Shown here: positions 1-14,000 of the stretch, piece by piece | Position numbering within the stretch: position 1 is the stretch's first letter | How the letters are laid out: each line of letters starts with the position of its first letter | Assembly: GCA_013397845.1 (NCBI GenBank) | Contig: VZTG01007436.1 | Span: forward strand, 1,524,181-1,588,180 | Length of the DNA stretch: 64,000 nt | Reading direction: 5' to 3' | Source: Melanocharis versteri | Taxonomy: Eukaryota; Chordata; Aves; Passeriformes; Melanocharitidae | Program-made: the position numbers and the translations under genes | Notes under the pieces: model-generated | The model's input: only the letters and a program-made list of their open reading frames with translations | The model's database searches: none | Told to the model about the DNA's origin: nothing

Positions 1-3000
1 GATCCAAGACTGCTATTACCATGATAAATTTTTAAGATCCCAGACCTGTAAATGTCTAGTGCTAAGGGAAATCTGGATAGGATTTGAACATTGTAGTTTG
101 TGTCAATCTTCGGTTTAATCTTATGTTTTAATTTGAAAGAATCATATGGGATTTGGCATACTTCTTTTCACAAGAAGAGTGGTTTGAGTGGGGAGGGGAT
201 GCTGACATAATGGTGCTTCCTTTGACTTGCTTGGGTTTGCTGCTGTAATCTCTCATCTCTGAATCATCGTGCCTGCACAGTTTGCTTTTTTCTTTTCAAA
301 ATGTCAGTTCTACATTGTAAGTTGATATTCTGTGGTGCAGTGTTCTGCCAGTATAATCACAGAGTTACAGAAGTGCTCTTCCAATACATTGCATGGGACA
401 ACTACTGGAATATATATATATTTTTAGGATTTTTTCCCAAGTAGCCCAAAACTAATTTCTTTATTTTGTAGCAGACCAGTACCTTTATTGGCAGGCAAGC
501 ATTTCTGAGCATTGGGATGACTGGATGACCAGCCTGAGAAAGATGTACTAGTATTTGTCTGTTAAAATGCTTTTGGATGGCTGGCCAGTCTTTCTGCTAT
601 GGCACGGGCACTTGACATCTGACCAAAAGGAAGTGGGATAGCAGAGATGCTGGTAAATTGACATATGCCTGGTGTGAAGCAGGCGGGATTAGAAACTGGA
701 GGACTTGCTGGAGGTTAGTAGTGATGGTAAAACCAGCATGTAACCACATGGAGGTGTAACGGAGTATAAACTAATTTTTTTTTTCTTAAAAAAAAATTGG
801 TAGTAGGAAAAGACATCAGGTGAATTGAAGAATGGTGAGAATTGATAGAAAACAATTTTGGCTGTAAAAATCTTTTTTTTAGTAACACAGTCCTTTGTGT
901 TACTGCCTTCTCCCAAGCACTCTCTACCTCCCTGAAGAGCCACATCCTCCTGATCAGATGAGCTGTTTAAATTAAAAGCACTCTGACACTAACACGCATG
1001 CCAGAGCTGTTTTCCTTGGTACAGTTTTCATTTCTTGTTATATTATGTCTCCTTTGATTAATTCAAATATGTAGGAAATGAAAAAGATGGTTACTGATTT
1101 TTAATCAGTTGTGTATTCTAGTCAGGTATCAGCTAATTACATGCAGACAATTAACAGTTGCATCTGAGAAATGTGTTGCTTAGCCTTCACCTGTGCAGGC
1201 CGTGCAAGGCTGAGACTTCCCTAGGACAGCTGAGGAGGAGGAGAGCAGTCTCCCCTGGCCTGTGACCATATTTGGTCCCAGCATCTAGGAGCTGGGGCGC
1301 AGCCTCTCCCTGCAGCCAAGTGCTGCCTGGCTGAAGCAGCTGGTTCTTCACCAGTGTAGATTTTCCTTCTGCAAAACTCTTGGCTAGGGAACATCTTCTG
1401 GTTATTATTTCTTAAAATCATCTTCTTGTTGGCCATTATAGATTGAACCCTTTAGAAATGTTCTCTGCATGGGTGACCTGGCCAAGTCACATGTACTGGT
1501 ACCTCCAAGCATGGCCATAGCCATGTGCAGCTTTTTGATAGTTACCCATACACACACGGAGGATTGGAAATGCAAGTCAATGAATAGAACAAAAAGTAAA
1601 TTTAATTTTCCAAATATTCTTAGTTTGAATAGTCTCTGATAAAATGTTTTTCCCTCTAGTGAGAATAGCAAAGAAAATTGTCTTTGAGTCCAGCCCTGGG
1701 ATCCTGCTGTGTCTCTCTTGTGAATGAGCAATGAAAAGTGGCCATTCATTGCTGAATGACTATTTTTCCCCTTTAATGGAGTGTGGGGGGAGAAACCCTC
1801 CAAAATCCAAGTCTTCTATGAGTCCAGCAGACTAAAAGCATCAGGAAACCTCTGGAGGGAAGTAAAAAGTTATGAATGGAGAATAAAATACTGGTGCAGA
1901 GCAAAAAGGCTGTTGTGTATAAAGAGCAGATGGGAAAATGTTGAGTTTCAAGTTTAAAAGACAAGGATCTGAATCTCATTCAGCTGAGCAGGGGAAGTGG
2001 TTTGGGTTTCCTTTCCTTGGAGGTTGGCTCCATTTGATGAATTGTCGAGATGTGCTATAAATGTTTAAGATTTATAGGAGAGGCTCCAAGTTATACTAAT
2101 GAATAGCTAAAAATAGATATGATAGGGAAATATAAACTGACAAACAGATCATCCAGCACACCAAAAACTTCATAATCATGCAACTGTTGCCAACTGAAGA
2201 TGGGAGACATGGCTTGAAAATGAGCTTTTGTTTTTCACATCTGAAAGTTAAAGGAGTTGGAGTGGAAACAGATGTTCTTGAAAACAATGTGTCAGAATAA
2301 CTCTAGTAACAGCCAATTGTCGCCAGAGCTGAGCAAATAATTCCTTGCTTACTCTTCACTGGCTGATGGTTTTCCAGTGGTGGGTGGGGTTTTTGTAAAG
2401 AACTGATTTATTTATTTATTCATTGAAAGCAACCTAAATGATGTTGGTGCAAAAATTTTCAGTGTCTCACTTCTTACAGTTCTGTGCTTCTTGGGAATTT
2501 TTGTTGAAGAGCTGTTGATCTTCCAAAAGCAATCTTAAGGGCTTTGATGGATCATTTTGGTTATAAATGTTTGTGAATATTTCATTTTTTATATTTAATA
2601 TTAGATGAATTGATGAATTATAATTGTTATTGAGTTAAGAGGAATTAGATGCTTTGTTTTCATAGAAAGGGGTTTGTAGAACAGCAACTGTCAGAAGTGT
2701 TTTACACTGAGAATAACCACACGAGTAGATCTTGTCTACCACAACAGCAGAATTATTGAACTTTCATTTTTAGCATCTGTCTGCTGAACACCTACAGAAG
2801 AGAAACATTCAACTCAATGGCTGATGTGTGGACAGACAGGAGCATCAAAGATCCTTTATGCTGCTATGAGCTTGGTCTGTGCTGGATGTCCACTTAATGT
2901 GCTGGAAGATCCTTGTGGTCATGAAGATGACTGGCAACAAGCAGGACCTGTCTGCAGCAACTAGGGGACCCTATTTCTTGACAAGTAACATTTTGTGTGA

Positions 3001-6000
3001 GGGGAGGCTCTGCCCACATCTTGAGCAACAGACAGATCAGAAGTGTGAGCTGAATCCCAGTCTTGCTTTTGAATTTGATGTTTAAGGACTGATGTTTTTA
3101 TCAGCTGGCTGGACTTGCTCTGCAGATTTTCTCTTTGTACCGTTGTGAAAATATTTTTATTTGCAATGGTATTTCCATTGGGAGATGCCTTTGTCTTCAG
3201 AGTAACTTCCCAGAGAGTGGTTTCAAAAGTTAATCTGTGGAGAATACTGCATCTTGTTTTGCAGTATTCGGATGCCCCTTCACAAAGTACAGTAAAAGAT
3301 GTCATTCTTTTTCAGGTACTATTATTACCCTGACTTCCTGCCACCTTATTGTCTGAAAAGTGAGCAGAGCTCAAGGATCTGGGGAAGTTGTCAAGAGCTT
3401 CACTTTAATTTAGTAATCAAATGAGAAAACTCTAGATATTCACAACACGGTAACATCACAGAAGCTGCTCTGTGGTGGGGTGGAGAATGGCTACTGGCAG
3501 AGGAGGAAGGAAAAGGACAATTTTTTAGAGAATGAGACAAGGAAAAGTTTGCTTGAACAGCTGGGATTGTTGAGCATCAAGATGATGGAAGGATGTTATG
3601 GAGGCAGAAGCAGGCGGAGGAGAGACAGAGCCAGATCCTCAGCTAACATTGCTGGGTATTTTTAGGAGTGCTTCCTGAGAGTGCTTTCTGTATATAAACA
3701 GTTGAGGTTCCAGGAGGCAGTGGTGAGGGGGAGCAGTGTAACTTAATGACACTTGTACTGCAAATAGTACATTGCAAAGAGCAAACTGTTTGACTTTATT
3801 AAACTGCAGCCTCCTGCAACAGATCAAGGGTCTAGTTTCTAAGCAAAATAATTGTAGCCTAAAGAAAACTTAAATGTTGAAAGTCCCACAGGCCCTAGAT
3901 TCCTGTTTGACTTGGCTTCAGGAGCTGCACATACTGTTTGAACCTTAGACTATGAAGTAAATTTGCAAAGCACAAGCTGTTTTGAAGCCCCTTTCCACAG
4001 TAACACATAGCCCTGTTATCAGAAAAATACAGGACAAAAGACAATGGGAGGAGGATCGAGTCTGGCAAGTGGGCTTGACAGTGCTTTGCAATTCTGGTGG
4101 GGCTGGCAGGAGCTGGGCAGATCTAGTCTAGGCATCAGGGCTATCCAGGAGAATGTCGCCTGGGCGTGGCGGGCAGTGCCAAGGTTAAAGCGGAATCGGA
4201 GCCATGGGCTAACTTAGAACAGGGCAGTGTAATGCAGAACTGGGGTCTGCTCCGAGACTGCTTCCTTCCACCCTTGTTTACAGGCATGGGGGGTTATTTA
4301 GGGTGCTGTACCCGAGGAGCGGTCCTGTGTGTGCTGGAAGCAAAAACTATGGATGAAGATGTTCCCATAGGAGAGCCATCCTTGCTGCAGCAACTCCAAA
4401 GCTACCTGTGCAAGGAAGAATGAATCAATGCACCTGCGAGAAAAAGGCTGACAGTCTTAGCTGTTGCCACTACACATGGTGAGTACCTGGACAATATCAT
4501 GGCTGGCATTTCTTTCCATGGGAAACCTGTCCTTGGCACCATCTATTCGCATGAAAGTTGTTGAAAATTTCTGTCCTCTCTTCCCTTGGCTCCTTGTACA
4601 GCAGATTTATGGCCTCATTTTCCTTTTACAAATAAAACCCTAAGTGCAAATCCAAAGGATAAATAACACAGTGCAGACATGCCCATGGCAATATTCTCTG
4701 TATCACTGCTGAAAGTCTGAGAGGAAAAGCTGACGAAGGCAAGATATCTCATGTGAGAAAACTCCTCTCTTACTTTCTGGAGGTTGAAAAGCAATCCTGT
4801 TGTGCTTTTCTCCAAACATCCTGCTGCAGCTCAGGCAAACTTCAGGTGTTTTGTCTGCAAAAAGGGGCTAAGGCACCCATCCCTCCTGGCAGGGTTTTTG
4901 CGAGGGAGATACACCAGCTCCAGCACAGTGCTCAAGGTTTCTCCTTCAAAAGGACAGAATGGACAGGTATCCATAAATAAATCTCAACATTTGCTCTGCA
5001 CTGCCTAGGGGTGTTCATGGAAATGGTAGTGGTGTCACTGCCACTCTGCCCATTAACATCTCTGCTGTTCCGATTGCTTCCACCCTGCCTGTGGCCTCAA
5101 CTGATTTGGCTTGGGCAGGAAATGTTTAACTAGGGCACTGGGAAGTGCCACAGAGGCAGCAAACCTGCAGAGCTGAGTGGGGCTTCTTTCACCTGACTCG
5201 GCAGCACTGAAAGGGACAGCTGCAGCCAGGACTAAACACCTTGTGTTAGTAAGAGTGGCTGTGGGGGAAGGAAGTTATTCCTTGTTTCTCAGGCTGAGCC
5301 GGTGGCTTACAACTCTGGATCTTGAAATTATACCACAAGATATACCTAGAACCACTCCCAATATTGCTTTCACTCTGGCTGGATTTCAGCTGCAATTTTA
5401 AGAGGCTTTTGTTTAACTAAGCATAGAGGTAATAAGCTTCAGTGCGCAGGACATGAGTCAGAGGTTAGGACTTAATTGTCATCAATACGAAGCCTGCCCC
5501 TGTGCCCCTGCCAGGCCACCTCCATTGTGCTGCAGCCCTCACAGAGAGGGAAGCTAGTGGTGGGCTCAGGAGCATTGTCTCCTGAAGGGTGGAGAAGCTG
5601 GAAGGAGATGGGGGACCTGCCTCTCACTGTCTGAACTTCACAGCGATTCAAAGTACTCAAACTAGCTCAGGCGCTTCTAGAAAGGGATTTTTTTTGTCCA
5701 GGGATTGGATATTTACTTTATTCTCTTTGGGTTAGTGTTTTTGACCTCTCGTTTTTTATTGTTTAGTTGGGTTTTTTCCCATGTTGAAGAGGAAGCTCCT
5801 ACTATCCACCTGTAATGGTGACAAGAGCCAGAAGCCCTGCTCTGCCAGTGCCCTAGCTTACCTGGCAGGCTGCAGCTCCAGACAGATTTATTGATCCCAG
5901 CTGCAAGTCATGGATGGCAGGGAAATCCATGGCCTGCCCTGGCTGGCTAAAATAGTCACACAATGGCCAACAGCCCTCAGCTGGGGTAGCTTCAGGCTCA

Positions 6001-7680
6001 GTCAATCTCACAAGTTGTTCACTTTAAATTCTGCCCTGCAACCACATATGTTTCCAGATGTGCAATTCACTGGAAATTATGACCTGTCCTGATGGGCTCA
6101 ATGCACAGAGATTTTGGACTGCTGTGTTTCATACACCCCTTGTGCTTTAATATAGTGCTTGGCATGGGCCGAGTTACAGAGGCTTGAAGGGAGTGGTTAG
6201 TAAGGCAACTGAAAATACCACTCACAAAACAGCTTCAGCATGGTCTGCAATAAAAAAGAATCCCCAGACAGACCAAGGTGGAAAAGACCCAAGTACCAGG
6301 AGTGGTTCAGTCACCATGCTCACTGAAATCAAATCTCCTTGCTGTGGCAGGCAATAAGAGGCCTGTGAAAACTATAACCTCACTGATTTTTTCCATCATT
6401 AGCTATGACCTCGCTTCTGACTGCTTACTCCAGTCTCAAAGGATGGGACCCTTTCTGGGGGGAAGACCTGTGCCTCTGTTCTCTGAGAGGAAATTAGTCT
6501 GTAGCATTGCTATGCTTTACTTAATATGTTTATGAAAGTGGAAACACCACCTGAATTCCTCTATAGACTCTGCAGGGAAATCATGTTTCCATATTGCATA
6601 TGAGAAATGCAGTGAAGGTGTGCTATGCTCAGTTAATATTTTTAATGTATGGAGGTAAAAGAAACTTCAGTTCAGAAGAAGTATATGCTTGCCTCTTTCT
6701 ATTCAACATCCATGGTGCTATAAATACAAACTGCAGGGTACTTTCAGAACTGAGAGCTTTTAAGACTTCTCGAGGGAAAACATCACACCAAATTAATCTG
6801 CCGTCAAGTGGAAATTCTATATTGTTTGCATTTGCCAATGTTCTGTATGTGGCTGTAATTGCACTGAAGCAAATATCTGCTTCGAGTTCTTCACAAGATT
6901 AAATGTGGCCAATTGGGCGTAAAAGAGTAATTGAAATGCAGAGCTGCTGCTTTGGATTTGTTAGAGGCATTGCTCATTTTTGCTCTGACATGACGACACT
7001 GGGTTCTGACTTTCCATTAAAACGGGGAAATTTGGGGAATGTGATTTCAAGCGTTGGGTTGCAAGCTAAGAGGAGGACATTTCTGTCTGGCACTGCACTG
7101 CCCTGCAGTGTGCCAGCAGGCAGTGTGCCCTGGGCATGCTCCTTGCTCCATGTGTGCAAGGGGACACCTTCCTCCCTCTGACCAGCAGAGAGGCTGTCAG
7201 CAGCTGGGCCTCAATGTGCAGCGTCTGCTTGAGAGCTCCAGAATTGGCTCCTGAGGATTTCATGGTCCTTAAGTTCAGAGTATTTGCCATAGATTTGAAG
7301 CAAAAAGGACTGTTGAAGGAAGAGCCTCCGTGGCTTGTAAGAGGGAGCCCAAGGTCTGAATTGGATCTTGACTAGTGTCACCATGTCAGACCAAAGGACC
7401 ATGTCAGCTTGCAAAACCTGCAGTCTCACCCTAAGCCAGCTGGATGTGAAATGTTAAAAAGATTTGCTTAAAAGCCTCATGCTTTCTTTTTATTTTTACT
7501 AGTTTAGTAATTTTCCCTCTTGCCAAATAAATGTAATTATAAGCAAGTAAAAAGTATTTTTTCAAGTTGACTGCGCTGCCTTTTAATTCTACAGGAAAAT
7601 CCAACTGCTCCCTATGCCCTGCCCAACAGGTAGTTAAATAAACAGGTCCAGGTGAGCAAAACTGCCAGTTTGAATCCTTC
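1..7680. other. 3' flank of DUSP13B, no gene recognised
   Basis: Mostly AT-leaning non-coding DNA with short T and A tracts. Open frames here are short and show no family resemblance. By human gene order DUSP29 would be the next gene in this direction. I saw none of its exon motifs, so it should begin outside the window. Confidence 0.6.
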
Positions 7681-7686
7681 TTTATT
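7681..7686 (-). terminator. Candidate poly(A) signal for DUSP13B
   Basis: AATAAA on the minus strand (TTTATT on plus), 188 bases past the DUSP13B stop. It is the first canonical hexamer I found downstream. The position is plausible but unproven. Confidence 0.5.
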
Positions 7687-7874
7687 TCATTTTCTTTCCA
7701 ATTAGTGGGCTTATGCAAAAAATACATGCCTAACAGCTCCTAACAGTTTGCTCACGCTCAGCCTTTCCCCAGAGTTTCTCCGTGCAACTACAGAGCAGTC
7801 CTGACAGCATCCTTGCACTCTTCAGTGAAGACAGCATCTCTTGGGCTGGTGCCAGGAGACACACCTTCTTGGCA

Positions 7875-8089
7875 CTAGCAGGCCTCTGCTCCTCTGCCTG
7901 CGCCCTTTCCTAACTGGAGGTCCAGCTCCCGAAGCTGCTGGAGGAAGCCGGAGTTGGGGCAGATCCCTCTGTGGGAGCGCACAGTCTGAATTGCGGTGGT
8001 TAGGGACATACCTTCACAGATCATTAAGAAAGCGAGGACAAGAGTTGCAGACCGACTGATTCCCATTGCACAGTGAACCAGTACTTTGC
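7875..8089 (-). CDS. DUSP13B: DUSP13B coding exon 3 (active-site exon)
   Basis: 215 nt after acceptor tttttccag. It carries the catalytic HCAMGISRSAT signature, the helix LVLAFLMI and the C-terminal GICPNSGFLQQLRELD segment, and ends with TAG at 7877-7875. The tail GKGAGRGAEAC is specific to this copy. Confidence 0.93.
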
Positions 8090-11000
8090 CTGGAAAAAGG
8101 AGAGAGATTTGCAATTATGCCAGCGGGCCTCATGGTGGGGGTTACTGTGCTGGAGCAGAGATGGAGGCTGGTACTGGGGATGGACAAGCAGGTGTGTGCA
8201 GCCCTGCAGAGCAGCCCCGATGCAGTTCCCCTGGTTGGGGAACATGAGGTTTTTACTGGCTGCGGATAGAAAATTCATACTTGTATTCTCGGATCCATGG
8301 TCACTTGTTTGAGCCTAGCTGTCAGCCTGACAGCACGCCCTTATCCCTCCTGCCCAACCTGCCATCCGTTGTGTCCCTGCTTGCTCATGTGTGGTTTTGG
8401 GAGCAAGGTACTTGCTGGCAAAGTTTGAAGAGCTCACGCTTGAAGGCCATGCTGTGGGAAGCAGCCTTGGCAGGTTACTTACTACCAGAGGGCTTGGAAA
8501 CTTGCGATTTCAGAAGTGTAATGCTCAGGATTGCTCACTGCTGTTACAGCAACACTCCTGGTTTTCCACAAGCTCTTTTTTCTTCTTTGCTTAGGGCAGT
8601 AATGCTTTCTGAGGGTGCTGACTGCTGCCCAGGCTTTTCTGGAAGTGTGTGAAGAAAATGGGTGTTACCACTAAGAACAGCGGTGTGTATATGGCATTTG
8701 CACCAGCTCACTTATGCATTTTTATTTCTACAGCCTACCCCAGCAACTCAGCATTATTAGAGTAACAAGTGATTAGAAGCAGGTATGAACTTCTGACCAC
8801 TTAATGGACAGCTGTTTCCCATTAAGGCAGCTGAAGAAAATGTCTCTTTAGCATGAAAATTTCCAAAGAGTTCTTCACTGGAAATCTTCACAAGTTTGAA
8901 ATAAAGTAGTTTCTACCTTTTTTGATTTTTTTTTTTTAGACCGTCACATTTGTGGTCTCTTGTTCACTCATTGTATAGCTGTACAAATGCAATTTAGTGG
9001 CAATACAATTTATATCCAGAAAAGAGGAAAAATCAGCGACGACAATCCCATGTTGCTTTTTTCCTTTGGAGATGGAATAAGCTATCTCAGATGCTGCTCC
9101 TCTGCAAAATGTAAGGGGGGGTAGAAAGAATGGACAGCTTTTTAGGGCTAGTTCCTTGTTTTGTTTGTGCTTACAGCATCTTAATCTCTCTATTACTAGG
9201 GAGCAAGATAAAAATACCCTTGTTGGATGATGAGCCTAGATCCAGACAAAAACCTCAGACTGACTGCCCCCATATCCCCAGGTGTTAATTCTGTGTACTT
9301 TGTGCACAGCTTTTAATCTTAAATCCCGTTTTGTTTATGACAGAGTATTTATTTAGCAACCATTCTAGTTCTGACTAATGATGATGGCATAGCCACATGC
9401 TCGGAGAGGGTGAGCATGTGTTGTGAAAACCTGCTCTGGCCAGCAGGTTGAGAGAAGTGTTGAATTCCACAATGTATGTGACACAGCCACCTCTCATTAT
9501 CCCGGCATGAGAAATCCGAGCGCAGTCCTAAAGATAGACATGTCTTCAGTAGAAATAAAGGGACAAATATAGTCTCCAAGGAAGTGGCAAAAACAGCTCT
9601 GCTGACAGCAGACTTGGACTGGGCATCAAAACCTTTGGGGGAAGGAAGAGGTTTTCCAATGTAAGGCCAGTTTTGCAGAATTTCTATTTCTGTTTTCTCA
9701 TTCAGATACAGTTTCATAGAATTTACTGAGATATTGATGCCCTTATTCAAGTTAAATTGCATCTATCTGTCAATTCCATTAACTTCATGAAAACTCTTGG
9801 AAGTGAAGTCCTGCTTTTTATGGGCATATGGAGAAATGTTTTGCACCCCTGCTAAAAGATAATGCTAATTTGAATTTCCATCAGACTTCTTTTTCAATGT
9901 GCTGCACTTCCATTACCCTTCCCACCAACTTTGTAAGGTATGTATGCTATATTATCTTCCCCAGAGGAGGCACTTGGGATCCAAATAACCCAGGTCTGAG
10001 ATTTTCAGAGGAGCATAAAGGAATCAGGAGCACAATTTCATTTTGAAAAATACTGCAAATAGGGCTAGGCCAAAAGATTTTTGGAAAATCTTTGCTTCAG
10101 TAGTTTGCAGAAGGCCTAACTGCAATGTGGTGGCAGGGATAGGAAATCCAGACATTCACCCAAATGTGCACCCCAAATAACAGAAGCCAAGGAACAAAAT
10201 GTTCTGAAAAACTTTCTTGGAATCAGAAACACTCTTTTTTGGTCTTTTTTTTTTCTTTGGCTGAAAGCTTCTGAGCTAAGAGCACTCTCCAACTAAAAGA
10301 AAAAGAATTTTTGGTTTGAACTGCCTCATAAGGGAGAAAAACAAACAAGAGAAGAACAGAAAGATATGGCCTTGATGTTAGATTTGATTTTGCATCACTA
10401 TATATTTTGAAATTAACTCAAAGTTTGGGCATAAACTGGATGGGGGACAGGAGACTTGATGTTCTGAATCTAATTTCTGTAAAATTGTTCGAGTCCTTCT
10501 TTTCCCCACCCCACCTGTATGAAGACTTCTGCCTTGGAAAATGCTCTGCCCCACCAGCAGTCTTGAATGAAAGACCAAGCTGAGCACAGGTATAGATGCT
10601 GCTGTTAAATACTGCCTGTCATGTTTTTGTTGGAGGCACAGAAAGCAGAACAAATGCCAGGCTCCTGCTTGTACAGGCTGGCTCTCTATTGTTTTGTGTC
10701 TGTGTCTGAGAGGAGATGGTGTCCAGAAAGAATACACTGTATTTTCTTCCCTGTTTCTCTAGCTTATCTGCACTTCGGAGGAGTCCTCCTGTATCAGCAA
10801 ACAGCTTTAGAAGGTGTCTCAGCAAAAACCTGGACAAGCCCCAAGTATTGACCTTGGTCCTAATCTGCATGGTTCTCTAATCACTTGTTCCCATGAGGAA
10901 GTAGGTATATTATCTCTTTTACAAGAGCAATATGTATTCCACATTGTTAACCTCTGTGCATAGTGAAACACAGGCTATGATAAATGCTGGTACACTGACA

Positions 11001-14000
11001 ATAAAATGACTTGTTTGTTGCAGATAAATCAGTCATGTGAAATGATTTAATTAACGTAGAATTGCTCTAATGAAAGCAGATTTGAATTTACTGTGTGATT
11101 ATTTTTAGCAAACAAATTGAATGTTAAACTTGAGTAAGGAAACAAAAGCTGTGTTGCTATTTGGTTCTGTTTACAGGGTCAGACCCACGTCTCTTAGCAG
11201 TGGCTGCAAATGGGTGAAGCGACACTCTGAACCCCTAGTGACATCCTGCATGTGACCAGCGCCTGGAGCATGTCTGCTCCATGGGCTAACTGCAGTGGGC
11301 CATTCCAGCCATTCCATCAGCCCCTCGCGGGATGCAGCTGAGATGTGCCAGCACTCAGGCTCGGATTCCTGGGTGGCTGCGGGACCACAGCCACGGAGAG
11401 CAGCGTTCACAGAGGCAGTTGTGTGTTCCCCTGTCGTGTGGCAGGCAAGGAGGTTATAACCACATCTCCTGTACCACGCAATCTGTGCCGTGAGCTGCCA
11501 TCTTCCAACTCTGCCTTCCCCACCCCCATTTGGTTTAACATACAGTGCAAAGAGAAGCTGGACTGGTCCCACATTAGAGGACCATGTTGCAACCTTCTCT
11601 CTGAGCATGAAACAGGATCCCTTATGAATAATGGGATTGACTGAGGAGAAGTAGGGGCACTTAGCTTCTGGCATTATTAAATCTTGCAATCCTTATTTGA
11701 AATTTTGCACCACACATCTCAAGCTACTTTTTGCAGAGGCAGACAATAACTGTCATCTGTCTGGGATTTGTGCAGAACAATAACGCTTGGTTTTTAACAG
11801 CGGATTATGGATATTCTATCCAGCTCATGCCTGCTGTAACTCTACTAACATCAAAAGGTTTGCACTAGGGATAAAGTTTGCACATTCAACTTTGTTGGCC
11901 AAATTCAAGTTGGGAAATTCAATGTTGTCGAACAAAATCAGTCATTAAAATGCATAATAACTTATTGTCCTTTTGCTAATCATCATTAAATGAGCTAAAT
12001 GTCCTAAACTAGCCCTTGCTTTCTTGCAGGATGGATTCAATTTGGCTTAAGATGAGGCTCCAGATCTGTTACCCACAGTGAATGTCCCAGCTGCCCTCAC
12101 TCCATTGGATCCAGTAGAAGTATTCTGCTCAGCAGGAGAGCTCAGCTGGGCTAATGGGCCCTAGGGGCTTGTTTCACTATTTTGTCATCTCCTGTTAGGT
12201 TTTAGCCAGGTGCAGAATCCACTGTCTATTTCTTGATTAATCCAGTATCTGTCTTGTCACAGCTGAAAATAGCATGAAACCTACGGAGAGCTTTAAATAG
12301 TGGCATGTCCCCTCTTCCCACGCCTTCAGAGCAGGTAAGAGCTGTCATCTGCTGCAGAGTGGGAGGTCAGACTGATGTATGTAATGCAGCTATGGTGGAG
12401 TCAAGCAAGAGGACCCTCTTCTCCAAAGTTAAGCAGCTTTCATAACTCCCACCAATAAGAAGGTGACAGGAGAGGGAGCCTAGCTTTTCATTTGCTCCAC
12501 TGAAGCAGAGGAAGGGAAATGCCTTTGAGAGAGTCTGCCATTTCAAGATTTTAATGGGTGATTTTGACCTGCCTGTTTTAAACAAGTTCAGAGGTCAATA
12601 AAAGGCAAAGCTCTCTACTTGGGAATCTTTCTCTCAGCACAGTATTAGTTTAATAGTTTTCATGACGTCATGTTTCATCAAGTTCTCTTTCCTTCCCCCT
12701 TCTGTTAGACTTTACAAAACCCTGCTGATTGACTTTAGGTTTAGCTGCACTCCAGAGAAATGCAAACTGCACAGGTGGCCATGCCAAGGGTCAAGATTGA
12801 TATTCAAGGTGTTGTCCTTTGAGCTTGAGCATTAGGGAGAAGGCCAGTACTTTCCCAACTCCATGTTTTCCCTTGTAGGGAAGGGGACAGATTGTGCATC
12901 TGCTCACTCTTGTCTGAGCCTTCCCAAACAGCTCTGTTACATGGGCAAAGAAACAGCCGGGCTGTGCTGAAGGAAAGGCAGCCAAGGAAGTAGGGATCAT
13001 AAAATAATGCTTATATGACATGGCTGCAAAAGTAGTGCATGTATTTCCTAATTTCTGCAACAAAGATGATGAAGGAAGTCAGGGTGTGATGCAGCCATAG
13101 ACCACTGACAGGAACAGCTCCCAGTTAGGAGTGAGTGCACACCCCTCTGCTTCCTTTTGCTCATACTCTGGCACCTGAGTTTTAAGAAACTGCCTTAAAA
13201 ACAAACTCCTTACATCACCAAAGATAATATTCTGTTCAGCTAAGACAGAAATCTGGAATAAACCTGTCTATACTGTTTTCTGGACTTGTGGTGTAAAGCA
13301 TCAGAATTTTTTTCCAAGCGTAATGGAAGTAACAGTTCTTACCTAATTCTAATGAGTACTTGATTCATAGTTTTAAATATGTTTGTGCCTCATACAATCT
13401 TAACTTTGACTTATCCTCTCAGGTTAAAAGGATAATGTGTTTTCGTTAAAGAAAAAAAAATGTTGAATTTCCTTGTAATAGTTAAGCAGCAGTCTTAAAT
13501 GACTTCTCAACCAAAGACTAGTACCTCGTTACATCCTGTATTTAATATGGACAGGCCTCTTGTCACCTGGTATATTTTTTTTTTGTTGTTCAACTTCACT
13601 GCTTATAATAAACACTACTTTTTTTTCTTCTTCTAAATAATGTGAGTAACAATCCCCTCCGTGTCTCATCCCTGCACAGGTCATGGGTATTTAGCTGCTA
13701 AATTTCTGTACCTCAGGAAATTATGCTTCCAGAACATCTTGTTTATATATTTTCTAAACTGTTGCGCTTTGCTCAAAATGATGAATGTCAGCAACAGCTG
13801 GACAGCGTATGATTAAATTTCACCTTGTCTCCATTCCCAGAACTCTGCTTCCATATGGAGTTCAGTAAAGCAATATTAAAAGCATGGGAGCAGGGATAAA
13901 TATGCCTTGAGCTGTAACTTGTTCTGCATTCATAACTTAGTATTTCAGTGTGCATTTTGCAAAGCACTAGTTTTGTTTGCTATTGTGGCTTCCACAATTC

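Noticed and set aside
7841..8059. Plus-strand open frame over the DUSP13B active-site exon
   Set aside because: Antisense to a clearly real exon, with no motif of its own.
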